The notes under the pieces were generated by a model that was given only the letters and a program-made list of their open reading frames with translations, was not told where the DNA came from and did no database searches. Source: Phylloscopus collybita (taxonomy: Eukaryota > Chordata > Aves > Passeriformes > Phylloscopidae). From it: DNA of 64,000 nt. The translations under genes were made by a program, and so were the position numbers. The stretch is from the NCBI GenBank assembly GCA_027886175.1, contig JAJNNQ010000078.1:3658001-3722000 (forward strand), read 5' to 3'. Shown here one piece after another: positions 1 through 11,900 of this stretch; within the stretch, counting starts at the first letter, position 1, and each line of letters begins with the position of its first letter.

Positions 1-89
1 CGCTTTTGCAGCCACTTTCCTGCCTTTTCCACAACAGCATCACTGTCTAGCTGATTTACAGTTGCCTCTGCGTAGAGCAGCTAGAGGAG

Positions 90-130
90 CAGCTCTGCCG
101 GCTTTCCTGTGCTTCTGCATAGCAGAGCTG
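90..130. other. 9-bp perfect inverted repeat, repeated in every unit
   Basis: CAGCTCTGC at p90-98 is the exact reverse complement of GCAGAGCTG at p122-130, separated by 23 nt. It recurs once per unit across the array. A few units carry private changes next to it: p99 is A in units 54 and 98 and T in unit 74, and p102 is T in units 18 and 72, all in the loop. So the arms are kept while the loop varies, but few mutations are available and this may be chance. A dyad of this size could form a hairpin in a transcript or in single-stranded DNA. Given here for the first unit as an example. Confidence 0.6.
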
Positions 131-167
131 TCAAGAACGAGAAGCTGCGTTTTGCCGAGAAAGCAGC

Positions 168-180
168 GCTTCGCGGAAGC
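168..180. other. GCTTC-GCG-GAAGC short hairpin, in every unit
   Basis: A 5-bp stem with a 3-nt CpG-containing loop lies in the CpG-dense core. The loop or stem edge is altered in units 50 and 94, where the CG becomes CA (positions 24612 area and the matching place in the second segmental copy). A second 5-bp stem, CCGCA / TGCGG, follows at p206-220 and is broken in unit 126 by two substitutions (62579 and 62581). Short stems like these are common by chance in GC-rich DNA, so I attach no function. Confidence 0.4.
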
Positions 181-471
181 ACAGCCAGCGGCGTCTTCGG
201 TACAGCCGCAGCTTGTGCGGAGAAGCGAAAGAGAGCCGGGGAAGAACGTGGAAAGCCGAACTCGGTCGCTGCAAGCGGGTGCTGGCGAACAGCTTCTGGT
301 CACCTTGGAGAAACTGTCCCAGCACAGTGCAGAGTCCCCGTGGCTAGTTCCTTGAAATACCTTTCCTGGCAGCAGCCCAGAGCTGTACTGAGTGCAGCAG
401 GTGTCAGGCAGTCTCCTCTCGCCGTGTAGGTGCTTCTGTTTTGTGTTTGCAGCGTGCAGAGAAGCCCGCGT

Positions 472-494
472 GCTTGCTGCTGCTTCCAGCAAGC
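472..494. other. 8-bp stem / 7-nt loop hairpin, in every unit
   Basis: GCTTGCTG (p472-479) and CAGCAAGC (p487-494) are perfect reverse complements around a 7-nt loop. This is the most stable-looking local dyad in the monomer and is unchanged in nearly all 128 units. It sits at the junction between the T-rich TTTGCAG region and the next unit. Directly after it, CAAAA-CGC-TTTTG (p495 to p8 of the next unit) is another short dyad. Short dyads are recurrent in centromeric satellites of many species; whether they matter here is unknown. Confidence 0.6.
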
Positions 495-3400
495 CAAAAC
501 GCTTTTGCAGCCACTTTCCTGCCTTTTCCACAACAGCATCACTGTCTAGCTGATTTACAGTTGCCTCTGCGTAGAGCAGCTAGAGGAGCAGCTCTGCCGG
601 CTTTCCTGTGCTTCTGCATAGCAGAGCTGTCAAGAACGAGAAGCTGCGTTTTGCCGAGAAAGCAGCGCTTCGCGGAAGCACAGCCAGCGGCGTCTTCGGT
701 ACAGCCGCAGCTTGTGCGGAGAAGCGAAAGAGAGCCGGGGAAGAACGTGGAAAGCCGAACTCGGTCGCTGCAAGCGGGTGCTGGCGAACAGCTTCTGGTC
801 ACCTTGTAGAAACTGTCCCAGCACAGTGCAGAGTCCCCGTGGCTAGTTCCTTGAAATACCTTTCCTGGCAGCAGCCCAGAGCTGTACTGAGTGCAGCAGG
901 TGTCAGGCAGTCTCCTCTCGCCGTGTAGGTGCTTCTGTTTTGTGTTTGCAGCGTGCAGAGAAGCCCGCGTGCTTGCTGCTGCTTCCAGCAAGCCAAAACG
1001 CTTTTGCAGCCACTTTCCTGCCTTTTCCACAACAGCATCACTGTCTAGCTGATTTACAGTTGCCTCTGCGTAGAGCAGCTAGAGGAGCAGCTCTGCCGGC
1101 TTTCCTGTGCTTCTGCATAGCAGAGCTGTCAAGAACGAGAAGCTGCGTTTTGCCGAGAAAGCAGCGCTTCGCGGAAGCACAGCCAGCGGCGTCTTCGGTA
1201 CAGCCGCAGCTTGTGCGGAGAAGCGAAAGAGAGCCGGGGAAGAACGTGGAAAGCCGAACTCGGTCGCTGCAAGCGGGTGCTGGCGAACAGCTTCTGGTCA
1301 CCTTGTAGAAACTGTCCCAGCACAGTGCAGAGTCCCCGTGGCTAGTTCCTTGAAATACCTTTCCTGGCAGCAGCCCAGAGCTGTACTGAGTGCAGCAGGT
1401 GTCAGGCAGTCTCCTCTCGCCGTGTAGGTGCTTCTGTTTTGTGTTTGCAGCGTGCAGAGAAGCCCGCGTGCTTGCTGCTGCTTCCAGCAAGCCAAAACGC
1501 TTTTGCAGCCACTTTCCTGCCTTTTCCACAACAGGATCACTGTCTAGCTGATTTACAGTTGCCTCTGCGTAGAGCAGCTAGAGGAGCAGCTCTGCCGGCT
1601 TTCCTGTGCTTCTGCATAGCAGAGCTGTCAAGAACGAGAAGCTGCGTTTTGCCGAGAAAGCAGCGCTTCGCGGAAGCACAGCCAGCGGCGTCTTCGGTAC
1701 AGCCGCAGCTTGTGCGGAGAAGCGAAAGAGAGCCGGGGAAGAACGTGGAAAGCCGAACTCGGTCGCTGCAAGCGGGTGCTGGCGAACAGCTTCTGGTCAC
1801 CTTGTAGAAACTGTCCCAGCACAGTGCAGAGTCCCCGTGGCTACTTCCTTGAAATACCTTTCCTGGCAGCAGCCCAGAGCTGTACTGAGTGCAGCAGGTG
1901 TCAGGCAGTCTCCTCTCGCCGTGTAGGTGCTTCTGTTTTGTGTTTGCAGCGTGCAGAGAAGCCCGCGTGCTTGCTGCTGCTTCCAGCAAGCCAAAATGCT
2001 TTTGCAGCCACTTTCCTGCCTTTTCCACAACAGCATCACTGTCTAGCTGATTTACAGTTGCCTCTGCGTAGAGCAGCTAGAGGAGCAGCTCTGCCGGCTT
2101 TCCTGTGCTTCTGCATAGCAGAGCTGTCAAGAACGAGAAGCTGCGTTTTGCCGAGAAAGCAGCGCTTCGCGGAAGCACAGCCAGCGGCGTCTTCGGTACA
2201 GCCGCAGCTTGTGCGGAGAAGCGAAAGAGAGCCGGGTAAGGACGTGGAAAGCCGAACTCGGTCGCTGCAAGCGGGTGCTGGCGAACAGCTTCTGGTCACC
2301 TTGTAGAAACTGTCCCAGCACAGTGCAGAGTCCCCGTGGCTAGTTCCTTGAAATACCTTTCCTGGCAGCAGCCCAGAGCTGTACTGAGTGCAGCAGGTGT
2401 CAGGCAGTCTCCTCTCGCCGTGTAGGTGCTTCTGTTTTGTGTTTGCAGCGTGCAGAGAAGCCCGCGTGCTTGCTGCTGCTTCCAGCAAGCCAAAACGCTT
2501 TTGCAGCCACTTTCCTGCCTTTTCCACAACAGCATCACTGTCTAGCTGATTTACAGTTGCCTCTGCGTAGAGCAGCTAGAGGAGCAGCTCTGCCGGCTTT
2601 CCTGTGCTTCTGCATAGCAGAGCTGTCAAGAACGAGAAGCTGCGTTTTGCCGAGAAAGCAGCGCTTCGCGGAAGCACAGCCAGCGGCGTCTTCGGTACAG
2701 CCGCAGCTTGTGCGGAGAAGCGAAAGAGAGCCGGGGAAGAACGTGGAAAGCCGAACTCGGTCGCTGCAAGCGGGTGCTGGCGAACAGCTTCTGGTCACCT
2801 TGTAGAAACTGTCCCAGCACAGTGCAGAGTCCCCGTGGCTAGTTCCTTGAAATACCTTTCCTGGCAGCAGCCCAGAGCTGTACTGAGTGCAGCAGGTGTC
2901 AGGCAGTCTCCTCTCGCCGTGTAGGTGCTTCTGTTTTGTGTTTGCAGCGTGCAGAGAAGCCCGCGTGCTTGCTGCTGCTTCCAGCAAGCCAAAACGCTTT
3001 TGCAGCCACTTTCCTGCCTTTTCCACAACAGCATCACTGTCTAGCTGATTTACAGTTGCCTCTGCGTAGAGCAGCTAGAGGAGCAGCTCTGCCGGCTTTC
3101 CTGTGCTTCTGCATAGCAGAGCTGTCAAGAACGAGAAGCTGCGTTTTGCCGAGAAAGCAGCGCTTCGCGGAAGCACAGCCAGCGGCGTCTTCGGTACAGC
3201 CGCAGCTTGTGCGGAGAAGCGAAAGAGAGCCGGGGAAGAACGTGGAAAGCCGAACTCGGTCGCTGCAAGCGGGTGCTGGCGAACAGCTTCTGGTCACCTT
3301 GTAGAAACTGTCCCAGCACAGTGCAGAGTCCCCGTGGCTAGTTCCTTGAAATACCTTTCCTGGCAGCAGCCCAGAGCTGTACTGAGTGCAGCAGGTGTCA

Positions 3401-6400
3401 GGCAGTCTCCTCTCGCCGTGTAGGTGCTTCTGTTTTGTGTTTGCAGCGTGCAGAGAAGCCCGTGTGCTTGCTGCTGCTTCCAGCAAGCCAAAAGGCTTTT
3501 GCAGCCACTTTCCTGCCTTTTCCACAACAGCATCACTGTCTAGCTGATTTACAGTTGCCTCTGCGTAGAGCAGCTAGAGGAGCAGCTCTGCCGGCTTTCC
3601 TGTGCTTCTGCATAGCAGAGCTGTCAAGAACGAGAAGCTGCGTTTTGCCGAGAAAGCAGCGCTTCGCGGAAGCACAGCCAGCGGCGTCTTCGGTACAGCC
3701 GCAGCTTGTGCGGAGAAGCGAAAGAGAGCCGGGTAAGGACGTGGAAAGCCGAACTCGGTCGCTGCAAGCGGGTGCTGGCGAACAGCTTCTGGTCACCTTG
3801 TAGAAACTGTCCCAGCACAGTGCAGAGTCCCCGTGGCTAGTTCCTTGAAATACCTTTCCTGGCAGCAGCCCAGAGCTGTACTGAGTGCAGCAGGTGTCAG
3901 GCCGTCTCCTCTCGCCGTGTAGGTGCTTCTGTTTTGTGTTTGCAGCGTGCAGAGAAGCCCGCGTGCTTGCTGCTGCTTCCAGCAAGCCAAAACGCTTTTG
4001 CAGCCACTTTCCTGCCTTTTCCACAACAGGATCACTGTCTAGCTGATTTACAGTTGCCTCTGCGTAGAGCAGCTAGAGGAGCAGCTCTGCCGGCTTTCCT
4101 GTGCTTCTGCATAGCAGAGCTGTCAAGAACGAGAAGCTGCGTTTTGCCGAGAAAGCAGCGCTTCGCGGAAGCACAGCCAGCGGCGTCTTCGGTACAGCCG
4201 CAGCTTGTGCGGAGAAGCGAAAGAGAGCCGGGGAAGAACGTGGAAAGCCGAACTCGGTCGCTGCAAGCGGGTGCTGGCGAACAGCTTCTGGTCACCTTGT
4301 AGAAACTGTCCCAGCACAGTGCAGAGTCCCCGTGGCTAGTTCCTTGAAATACCTTTCCTGGCAGCAGCCCAGAGCTGTACTGAGTGCAGCAGGTGTCAGG
4401 CAGTCTCCTCTCGCCGTGTAGGTGCTTCTGTTTTGTGTTTGCAGCGTGCAGAGAAGCCCGCGTGCTTGCTGCTGCTTCCAGCAAGCCAAAACGCTTTTGC
4501 AGCCACTTTCCTGCCTTTTCCACAACAGCATCACTGTCTAGCTGATTTACAGTTGCCTCTGCGTAGAGCAGCTAGAGGAGCAGCTCTGCCGGCTTTCCTG
4601 TGCTTCTGCATAGCAGAGCTGTCAAGAACGAGAAGCTGCGTTTTGCCGAGAAAGCAGCGCTTCGCGGAAGCACAGCCAGCGGCGTCTTCGGTACAGCCGC
4701 AGCTTGTGCGGAGAAGCGAAAGAGAGCCGGGTAAGGACGTGGAAAGCCGAACTCGGTCGCTGCAAGCGGGTGCTGGCGAACAGCTTCTGGTCACCTTGTA
4801 GAAACTGTCCCAGCACAGTGCAGAGTCCCCGTGGCTAGTTCCTTGAAATACCTTTCCTGGCAGCAGCCCAGAGCTGTACTGAGTGCAGCAGGTGTCAGGC
4901 CGTCTCCTCTCGCCGTGTAGGTGCTTCTGTTTTGTGTTTGCAGCGTGCAGAGAAGCCCGCGTGCTTGCTGCTGCTTCCAGCAAGCCAAAACGCTTTTGCA
5001 GCCACTTTCCTGCCTTTTCCACAACAGCATCACTGTCTAGCTGATTTACAGTTGCCTCTGCGTAGAGCAGCTAGAGGAGCAGCTCTGCCGGCTTTCCTGT
5101 GCTTCTGCATAGCAGAGCTGTCAAGAACGAGAAGCTGCGTTTTGCCGAGAAAGCAGCGCTTCGCGGAAGCACAGCCAGCGGCGTCTTCGGTACAGCCGCA
5201 GCTTGTGCGGAGAAGCGAAAGAGAGCCGGGGAAGAACGTGGAAAGCCGAACTCGGTCGCTGCAAGCGGGTGCTGGCGAACAGCTTCTGGTCACCTTGTAG
5301 AAACTGTCCCAGCACAGTGCAGAGTCCCCGTGGCTACTTCCTTGAAATACCTTTCCTGGCAGCAGCCCAGAGCTGTACTGAGTGCAGCAGGTGTCAGGCA
5401 GTCTCCTCTCGCCGTGTAGGTGCTTCTGTTTTGTGTTTGCAGCGTGCAGAGAAGCCCGCGTGCTTGCTGCTGCTTCCAGCAAGCCAAAACGCTTTTGCAG
5501 CCACTTTCCTGCCTTTTCCACAACAGGATCACTGTCTAGCTGATTTACAGTTGCCTCTGCGTAGAGCAGCTAGAGGAGCAGCTCTGCCGGCTTTCCTGTG
5601 CTTCTGCATAGCAGAGCTGTCAAGAACGAGAAGCTGCGTTTTGCCGAGAAAGCAGCGCTTCGCGGAAGCACAGCCAGCGGCGTCTTCGGTACAGCCGCAG
5701 CTTGTGCGGAGAAGCGAAAGAGAGCCGGGGAAGAACGTGGAAAGCCGAACTCGGTCGCTGCAAGCGGGTGCTGGCGAACAGCTTCTGGTCACCTTGTAGA
5801 AACTGTCCCAGCACAGTGCAGAGTCCCCGTGGCTACTTCCTTGAAATACCTTTCCTGGCAGCAGCCCAGAGCTGTACTGAGTGCAGCAGGTGTCAGGCAG
5901 TCTCCTCTCGCCGTGTAGGTGCTTCTGTTTTGTGTTTGCAGCGTGCAGAGAAGCCCGCGTGCTTGCTGCTGCTTCCAGCAAGCCAAAACGCTTTTGCAGC
6001 CACTTTCCTGCCTTTTCCACAACAGCATCACTGTCTAGCTGATTTACAGTTGCCTCTGCGTAGAGCAGCTAGAGGAGCAGCTCTGCCGGCTTTCCTGTGC
6101 TTCTGCATAGCAGAGCTGTCAAGAACGAGAAGCTGCGTTTTGCCGAGAAAGCAGCGCTTCGCGGAAGCACAGCCAGCGGCGTCTTCGGTACAGCCGCAGC
6201 TTGTGCGGAGAAGCGAAAGAGAGCCGGGGAAGAACGTGGAAAGCCGAACTCGGTCGCTGCAAGCGGGTGCTGGCGAACAGCTTCTGGTCACCTTGTAGAA
6301 ACTGTCCCAGCACAGTGCAGAGTCCCCGTGGCTAGTTCCTTGAAATACCTTTCCTGGCAGCAGCCCAGAGCTGTACTGAGTGCAGCAGGTGTCAGGCAGT

Positions 6401-8483
6401 CTCCTCTCGCCGTGTAGGTGCTTCTGTTTTGTGTTTGCAGCGTGCAGAGAAGCCCGCGTGCTTGCTGCTGCTTCCAGCAAGCCAAAACGCTTTTGCAGCC
6501 ACTTTCCTGCCTTTTCCACAACAGCATCACTGTCTAGCTGATTTACAGTTGCCTCTGCGTAGAGCAGCTAGAGGAGCAGCTCTGCCGGCTTTCCTGTGCT
6601 TCTGCATAGCAGAGCTGTCAAGAACGAGAAGCTGCGTTTTGCCGAGAAAGCAGCGCTTCGCGGAAGCACAGCCAGCGGCGTCTTCGGTACAGCCGCAGCT
6701 TGTGCGGAGAAGCGAAAGAGAGCCGGGTAAGGACGTGGAAAGCCGAACTCGGTCGCTGCAAGCGGGTGCTGGCGAACAGCTTCTGGTCACCTTGTAGAAA
6801 CTGTCCCAGCACAGTGCAGAGTCCCCGTGGCTAGTTCCTTGAAATACCTTTCCTGGCAGCAGCCCAGAGCTGTACTGAGTGCAGCAGGTGTCAGGCCGTC
6901 TCCTCTCGCCGTGTAGGTGCTTCTGTTTTGTGTTTGCAGCGTGCAGAGAAGCCCGCGTGCTTGCTGCTGCTTCCAGCAAGCCAAAACGCTTTTGCAGCCA
7001 CTTTCCTGCCTTTTCCACAACAGCATCACTGTCTAGCTGATTTACAGTTGCCTCTGCGTAGAGCAGCTAGAGGAGCAGCTCTGCCGGCTTTCCTGTGCTT
7101 CTGCATAGCAGAGCTGTCAAGAACGAGAAGCTGCGTTTTGCCGAGAAAGCAGCGCTTCGCGGAAGCACAGCCAGCGGCGTCTTCGGTACAGCCGCAGCTT
7201 GTGCGGAGAAGCGAAAGAGAGCCGGGGAAGAACGTGGAAAGCCGAACTCGGTCGCTGCAAGCGGGTGCTGGCGAACAGCTTCTGGTCACCTTGTAGAAAC
7301 TGTCCCAGCACAGTGCAGAGTCCCCGTGGCTAGTTCCTTGAAATACCTTTCCTGGCAGCAGCCCAGAGCTGTACTGAGTGCAGCAGGTGTCAGGCAGTCT
7401 CCTCTCGCCGTGTAGGTGCTTCTGTTTTGTGTTTGCAGCGTGCAGAGAAGCCCGCGTGCTTGCTGCTGCTTCCAGCAAGCCAAAACGCTTTTGCAGCCAC
7501 TTTCCTGCCTTTTCCACAACAGGATCACTGTCTAGCTGATTTACAGTTGCCTCTGCGTAGAGCAGCTAGAGGAGCAGCTCTGCCGGCTTTCCTGTGCTTC
7601 TGCATAGCAGAGCTGTCAAGAAGGAGAAGCTGCGTTTTGCCGAGAAAGCAGCGCTTCGCGGAAGCACAGCCAGCGGCGTCTTCGGTACAGCCGCAGCTTG
7701 TGCGGAGAAGCGAAAGAGAGCCGGGGAAGAACGTGGAAAGCCGAACTCGGTCGCTGCAAGCGGGTGCTGGCGAACAGCTTCTGGTCACCTTGTAGAAACT
7801 GTCCCAGCACAGTGCAGAGTCCCCGTGGCTAGTTCCTTGAAATACCTTTCCTGGCAGCAGCCCAGAGCTGTACTGAGTGCAGCAGGTGTCAGGCCGTCTC
7901 CTCTCGCCGTGTAGGTGCTTCTGTTTTGTGTTTGCAGCGTGCAGAGAAGCCCGCGTGCTTGCTGCTGCTTCCAGCAAGCCAAAACGCTTTTGCAGCCACT
8001 TTCCTGCCTTTTCCACAACAGCATCACTGTCTAGCTGATTTACAGTTGCCTCTGCGTAGAGCAGCTAGAGGAGCAGCTCTGCCGGCTTTCCTGTGCTTCT
8101 GCATAGCAGAGCTGTCAAGAACGAGAAGCTGCGTTTTGCCGAGAAAGCAGCGCTTCGCGGAAGCACAGCCAGCGGCGTCTTCGGTACAGCCGCAGCTTGT
8201 GCGGAGAAGCGAAAGAGAGCCGGGTAAGGACGTGGAAAGCCGAACTCGGTCGCTGCAAGCGGGTGCTGGCGAACAGCTTCTGGTCACCTTGTAGAAACTG
8301 TCCCAGCACAGTGCAGAGTCCCCGTGGCTAGTTCCTTGAAATACCTTTCCTGGCAGCAGCCCAGAGCTGTACTGAGTGCAGCAGGTGTCAGGCAGTCTCC
8401 TCTCGCCGTGTAGGTGCTTCTGTTTTGTGTTTGCAGCGTGCAGAGAAGCCCGCGTGCTTGCTGCTGCTTCCAGCAAGCCAAAA

Positions 8484-8981
8484 CGCTTTTGCAGCCACTT
8501 TCCTGCCTTTTCCACAACAGGATCACTGTCTAGCTGATTTACAGTTGCCTCTGCGTAAGCAGCTAGAGGAGCAGCTCTGCCGGTTTTCCTGTGCTTCTGC
8601 ATAGCAGAGCTGTCAAGAACGAGAAGCTGCGTTTTGCCGAGAAAGCAGCGCTTCGCGGAAGCACAGCCAGCGGCGTCTTCGGTACAGCCGCAGCTTGTGC
8701 GGAGAAGCGAAAGAGAGCCGGGGAAGGACGTGGAAAGCCGAACTCGGTCGCTGCAAGCGGGTGCTGGCGAACAGCTTCTGGTCACCTTGTAGAAACTGTC
8801 CCAGCACAGTGCAGAGTCCCCGTGGCTAGTTCCTTGAAATACCTTTCTTGGCAGCAGCCCAGAGCTGTACTGAGTGCAGCAGGTGTCAGGCAGTCTCCTC
8901 TCGCCGTGTAGGTGCTTCTGTTTTGTGTTTGCAGCGTGCAGAGAAGTCCGCGTGCTTGCTGCTGCTTCCAGCAAGCCAAAA
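8484..8981. repeat. Unit 18: 498-bp monomer with 1-bp deletion
   Basis: The G at p75 is missing between 8557 and 8558, in the first of the two direct GAGCAGCT copies. The unit also has T at p102, G at p245 without T at p241, T at p366 and T at p465, so it is one of the most divergent monomers. Because 498 is divisible by three, minus-strand reading stays in frame from this unit into unit 17, giving a 329-codon open frame (8024-9013) that is twice the usual 163 codons. That is a length effect and not evidence for a protein. Confidence 0.9.
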
Positions 8982-11900
8982 CGCTTTTGCAGCCACTTTC
9001 CTGCCTTTTCCACAACAGCATCACTGTCTAGCTGATTTACAGTTGCCTCTGCGTAGAGCAGCTAGAGGAGCAGCTCTGCCGGCTTTCCTGTGCTTCTGCA
9101 TAGCAGAGCTGTCAAGAACGAGAAGCTGCGTTTTGCCGAGAAAGCAGCGCTTCGCGGAAGCACAGCCAGCGGCGTCTTCGGTACAGCCGCAGCTTGTGCG
9201 GAGAAGCGAAAGAGAGCCGGGGAAGAACGTGGAAAGCCGAACTCGGTCGCTGCAAGCGGGTGCTGGCGAACAGCTTCTGGTCACCTTGTAGAAACTGTCC
9301 CAGCACAGTGCAGAGTCCCCGTGGCTAGTTCCTTGAAATACCTTTCCTGGCAGCAGCCCAGAGCTGTACTGAGTGCAGCAGGTGTCAGGCAGTCTCCTCT
9401 CGCCGTGTAGGTGCTTCTGTTTTGTGTTTGCAGCGTGCAGAGAAGCCCGCGTGCTTGCTGCTGCTTCCAGCAAGCCAAAACGCTTTTGCAGCCACTTTCC
9501 TGCCTTTTCCACAACAGCATCACTGTCTAGCTGATTTACAGTTGCCTCTGCGTAGAGCAGCTAGAGGAGCAGCTCTGCCGGCTTTCCTGTGCTTCTGCAT
9601 AGCAGAGCTGTCAAGAACGAGAAGCTGCGTTTTGCCGAGAAAGCAGCGCTTCGCGGAAGCACAGCCAGCGGCGTCTTCGGTACAGCCGCAGCTTGTGCGG
9701 AGAAGCGAAAGAGAGCCGGGGAAGAACGTGGAAAGCCGAACTCGGTCGCTGCAAGCGGGTGCTGGCGAACAGCTTCTGGTCACCTTGTAGGAACTGTCCC
9801 AGCACAGTGCAGAGTCCCCGTGGCTACTTCCTTGAAATACCTTTCCTGGCAGCAGCCCAGAGCTGTACTGAGTGCAGCAGGTGTCAGGCAGTCTCCTCTC
9901 GCCGTGTAGGTGCTTCTGTTTTGTGTTTGCAGCGTGCAGAGAAGCCCGCGTGCTTGCTGCTGCTTCCAGCAAGCCAAAACGCTTTTGCAGCCACTTTCCT
10001 GCCTTTTCCACAACAGGATTACTGTCTAGCTGATTTACAGTTGCCTCTGCGTAGAGCAGCTAGAGGAGCAGCTCTGCCGGCTTTCCTGTGCTTCTGCATA
10101 GCAGAGCTGTCAAGAACGAGAAGCTGCGTTTTGCCGAGAAAGCAGCGCTTCGCGGAAGCACAGCCAGCGGCGTCTTCGGTACAGCTGCAGCTTGTGCGGA
10201 GAAGCGAAAGAGAGCCGGGGAAGAACGTGGAAAGCCGAACTCGGTCGCTGCAAGCGGGTGCTGGCGAACAGCTTCTGGTCACCTTGTAGAAACTGTCCCA
10301 GCACAGTGCAGAGTCCCCGTGGCTACTTCCTTGAAATACCTTTCCTGGCAGCAGCCCAGAGCTGTACTGAGTGCAGCAGGTGTCAGGCAGTCTCCTCTCG
10401 CCGTGTAGGTGCTTCTGTTTTGTGTTTGCAGCGTGCAGAGAAGCCCGCGTGCTTGCTGCTGCTTCCAGCAAGCCAAAACGCTTTTGCAGCCACTTTCCTG
10501 CCTTTTCCACAACAGGATCACTGTCTAGCTGATTTACAGTTGCCTCTGCGTAGAGCAGCTAGAGGAGCAGCTCTGCCGGCTTTCCTGTGCTTCTGCATAG
10601 CAGAGCTGTCAAGAAGGAGAAGCTGCGTTTTGCCGAGAAAGCAGCGCTTCGCGGAAGCACAGCCAGCGGCGTCTTCGGTACAGCCGCAGCTTGTGCGGAG
10701 AAGCGAAAGAGAGCCGGGGAAGAACGTGGAAAGCCGAACTCGGTCGCTGCAAGCGGGTGCTGGCGAACAGCTTCTGGTCACCTTGTAGAAACTGTCCCAG
10801 CACAGTGCAGAGTCCCCGTGGCTAGTTCCTTGAAATACCTTTCCTGGCAGCAGCCCAGAGCTGTACTGAGTGCAGCAGGTGTCAGGCAGTCTCCTCTCGC
10901 CGTGTAGGTGCTTCTGTTTTGTGTTTGCAGCGTGCAGAGAAGCCCGCGTGCTTGCTGCTGCTTCCAGCAAGCCAAAACGCTTTTGCAGCCACTTTCCTGC
11001 CTTTTCCACAACAGCATCACTGTCTAGCTGATTTACAGTTGCCTCTGCGTAGAGCAGCTAGAGGAGCAGCTCTGCCGGCTTTCCTGTGCTTCTGCATAGC
11101 AGAGCTGTCAAGAACGAGAAGCTGCGTTTTGCCGAGAAAGCAGCGCTTCGCGGAAGCACAGCCAGCGGCGTCTTCGGTACAGCCGCAGCTTGTGCGGAGA
11201 AGCGAAAGAGAGCCGGGGAAGAACGTGGAAAGCCGAACTCGGTCGCTGCAAGCGGGTGCTGGCGAACAGCTTCTGGTCACCTTGTAGAAACTGTCCCAGC
11301 ACAGTGCAGAGTCCCCGTGGCTAGTTCCTTGAAATACCTTTCCTGGCAGCAGCCCAGAGCTGTACTGAGTGCAGCAGGTGTCAGGCCGTCTCCTCTCGCC
11401 GTGTAGGTGCTTCTGTTTTGTGTTTGCAGCGTGCAGAGAAGCCCGCGTGCTTGCTGCTGCTTCCAGCAAGCCAAAACGCTTTTGCAGCCACTTTCCTGCC
11501 TTTTCCACAACAGCATCACTGTCTAGCTGATTTACAGTTGCCTCTGCGTAGAGCAGCTAGAGGAGCAGCTCTGCCGGCTTTCCTGTGCTTCTGCATAGCA
11601 GAGCTGTCAAGAACGAGAAGCTGCGTTTTGCCGAGAAAGCAGCGCTTCGCGGAAGCACAGCCAGCGGCGTCTTCGGTACAGCCGCAGCTTGTGCGGAGAA
11701 GCGAAAGAGAGCCGGGTAAGGACGTGGAAAGCCGAACTCGGTCGCTGCAAGCGGGTGCTGGCGAACAGCTTCTGGTCACCTTGTAGAAACTGTCCCAGCA
11801 CAGTGCAGAGTCCCCGTGGCTAGTTCCTTGAAATACCTTTCCTGGCAGCAGCCCAGAGCTGTACTGAGTGCAGCAGGTGTCAGGCAGTCTCCTCTCGCCG

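Larger units (their letters stand above)
1..499. repeat. Reference monomer (unit 1) and its architecture
   Basis: Phase is arbitrary; I start at the first base of the window. G+C is 284/499 (146 G, 138 C) and CpG count is 28, against about 40 expected. Features in order: a pyrimidine-rich segment p1-60; two direct copies of GAGCAGCT at p75-82 and p87-94; a 9-bp inverted repeat p90-98 / p122-130; a CpG-dense core p138-290 holding 19 of the 28 CpG; a GGTCACC site at p298-304 present in all units I inspected; a T-rich stretch ending in TTTGCAG near p451; and an 8-bp hairpin p472-494. Unit 1 differs from the majority by G instead of T at p308. There is no TATA box, and no AATAAA on either strand. 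Length divided by three is 166.3 bp, close to a chromatosome, but I see no threefold internal similarity. Confidence 0.95.
1..3902. repeat. Lead-in units 1-8, before the large duplication
   Basis: Units 1-7 and most of unit 8 are not matched in order by any later block. Unit 1 carries p308 G without the linked p231 A seen in later p308-G units. Units 2, 3 and 6 are close to consensus. Unit 4 has p347 C, and the first base of unit 5 is T (position 1997). Unit 5 has the p241 T / p245 G pair. Unit 7 has private changes near its 3' end, and the first bases of unit 8 differ near 3494. Unit 8 has p241 T / p245 G and p410 C, and is the monomer whose 3' part seems to have been joined onto unit 62. 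Confidence 0.7.

Noticed and set aside
196..210. CENP-B-box-like match (TTCG, then A, then CG in the right spacing; 7 of 9 core bases)
   Set aside because: The last two core bases are CA, not GG. About one such 7-of-9 match is expected by chance in a 499-bp sequence read on both strands.
1..499. Three internal subrepeats of about 166 bp
   Set aside because: Comparing the three thirds by eye shows no similarity beyond short GCAGC/GCTGC-type words.
40..531. A 163-codon open frame on the minus strand in almost every unit, starting MEKAGKW and rich in Cys, Ser and Arg
   Set aside because: It is present in all units only because the units are nearly identical. Most recurrent variants (p241, p245, p347, p366, p410, p465) change its amino acids, so there is no sign of protein constraint. 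Overlapping frames of similar length exist on both strands, and unit 126 has a stop in it. No known domain is recognisable.
1710..2306. 198-codon plus-strand frames in p347-C units as a possible conserved protein
   Set aside because: The frame is extended only because p347 C removes a stop (TAG to TAC). It overlaps the other frames and has no recognisable domain.
8024..9013. 329-codon minus-strand frame (and its duplicate at 34969-35958) as a possible gene
   Set aside because: It is two monomers read through because one is 498 bp. No independent support for coding.
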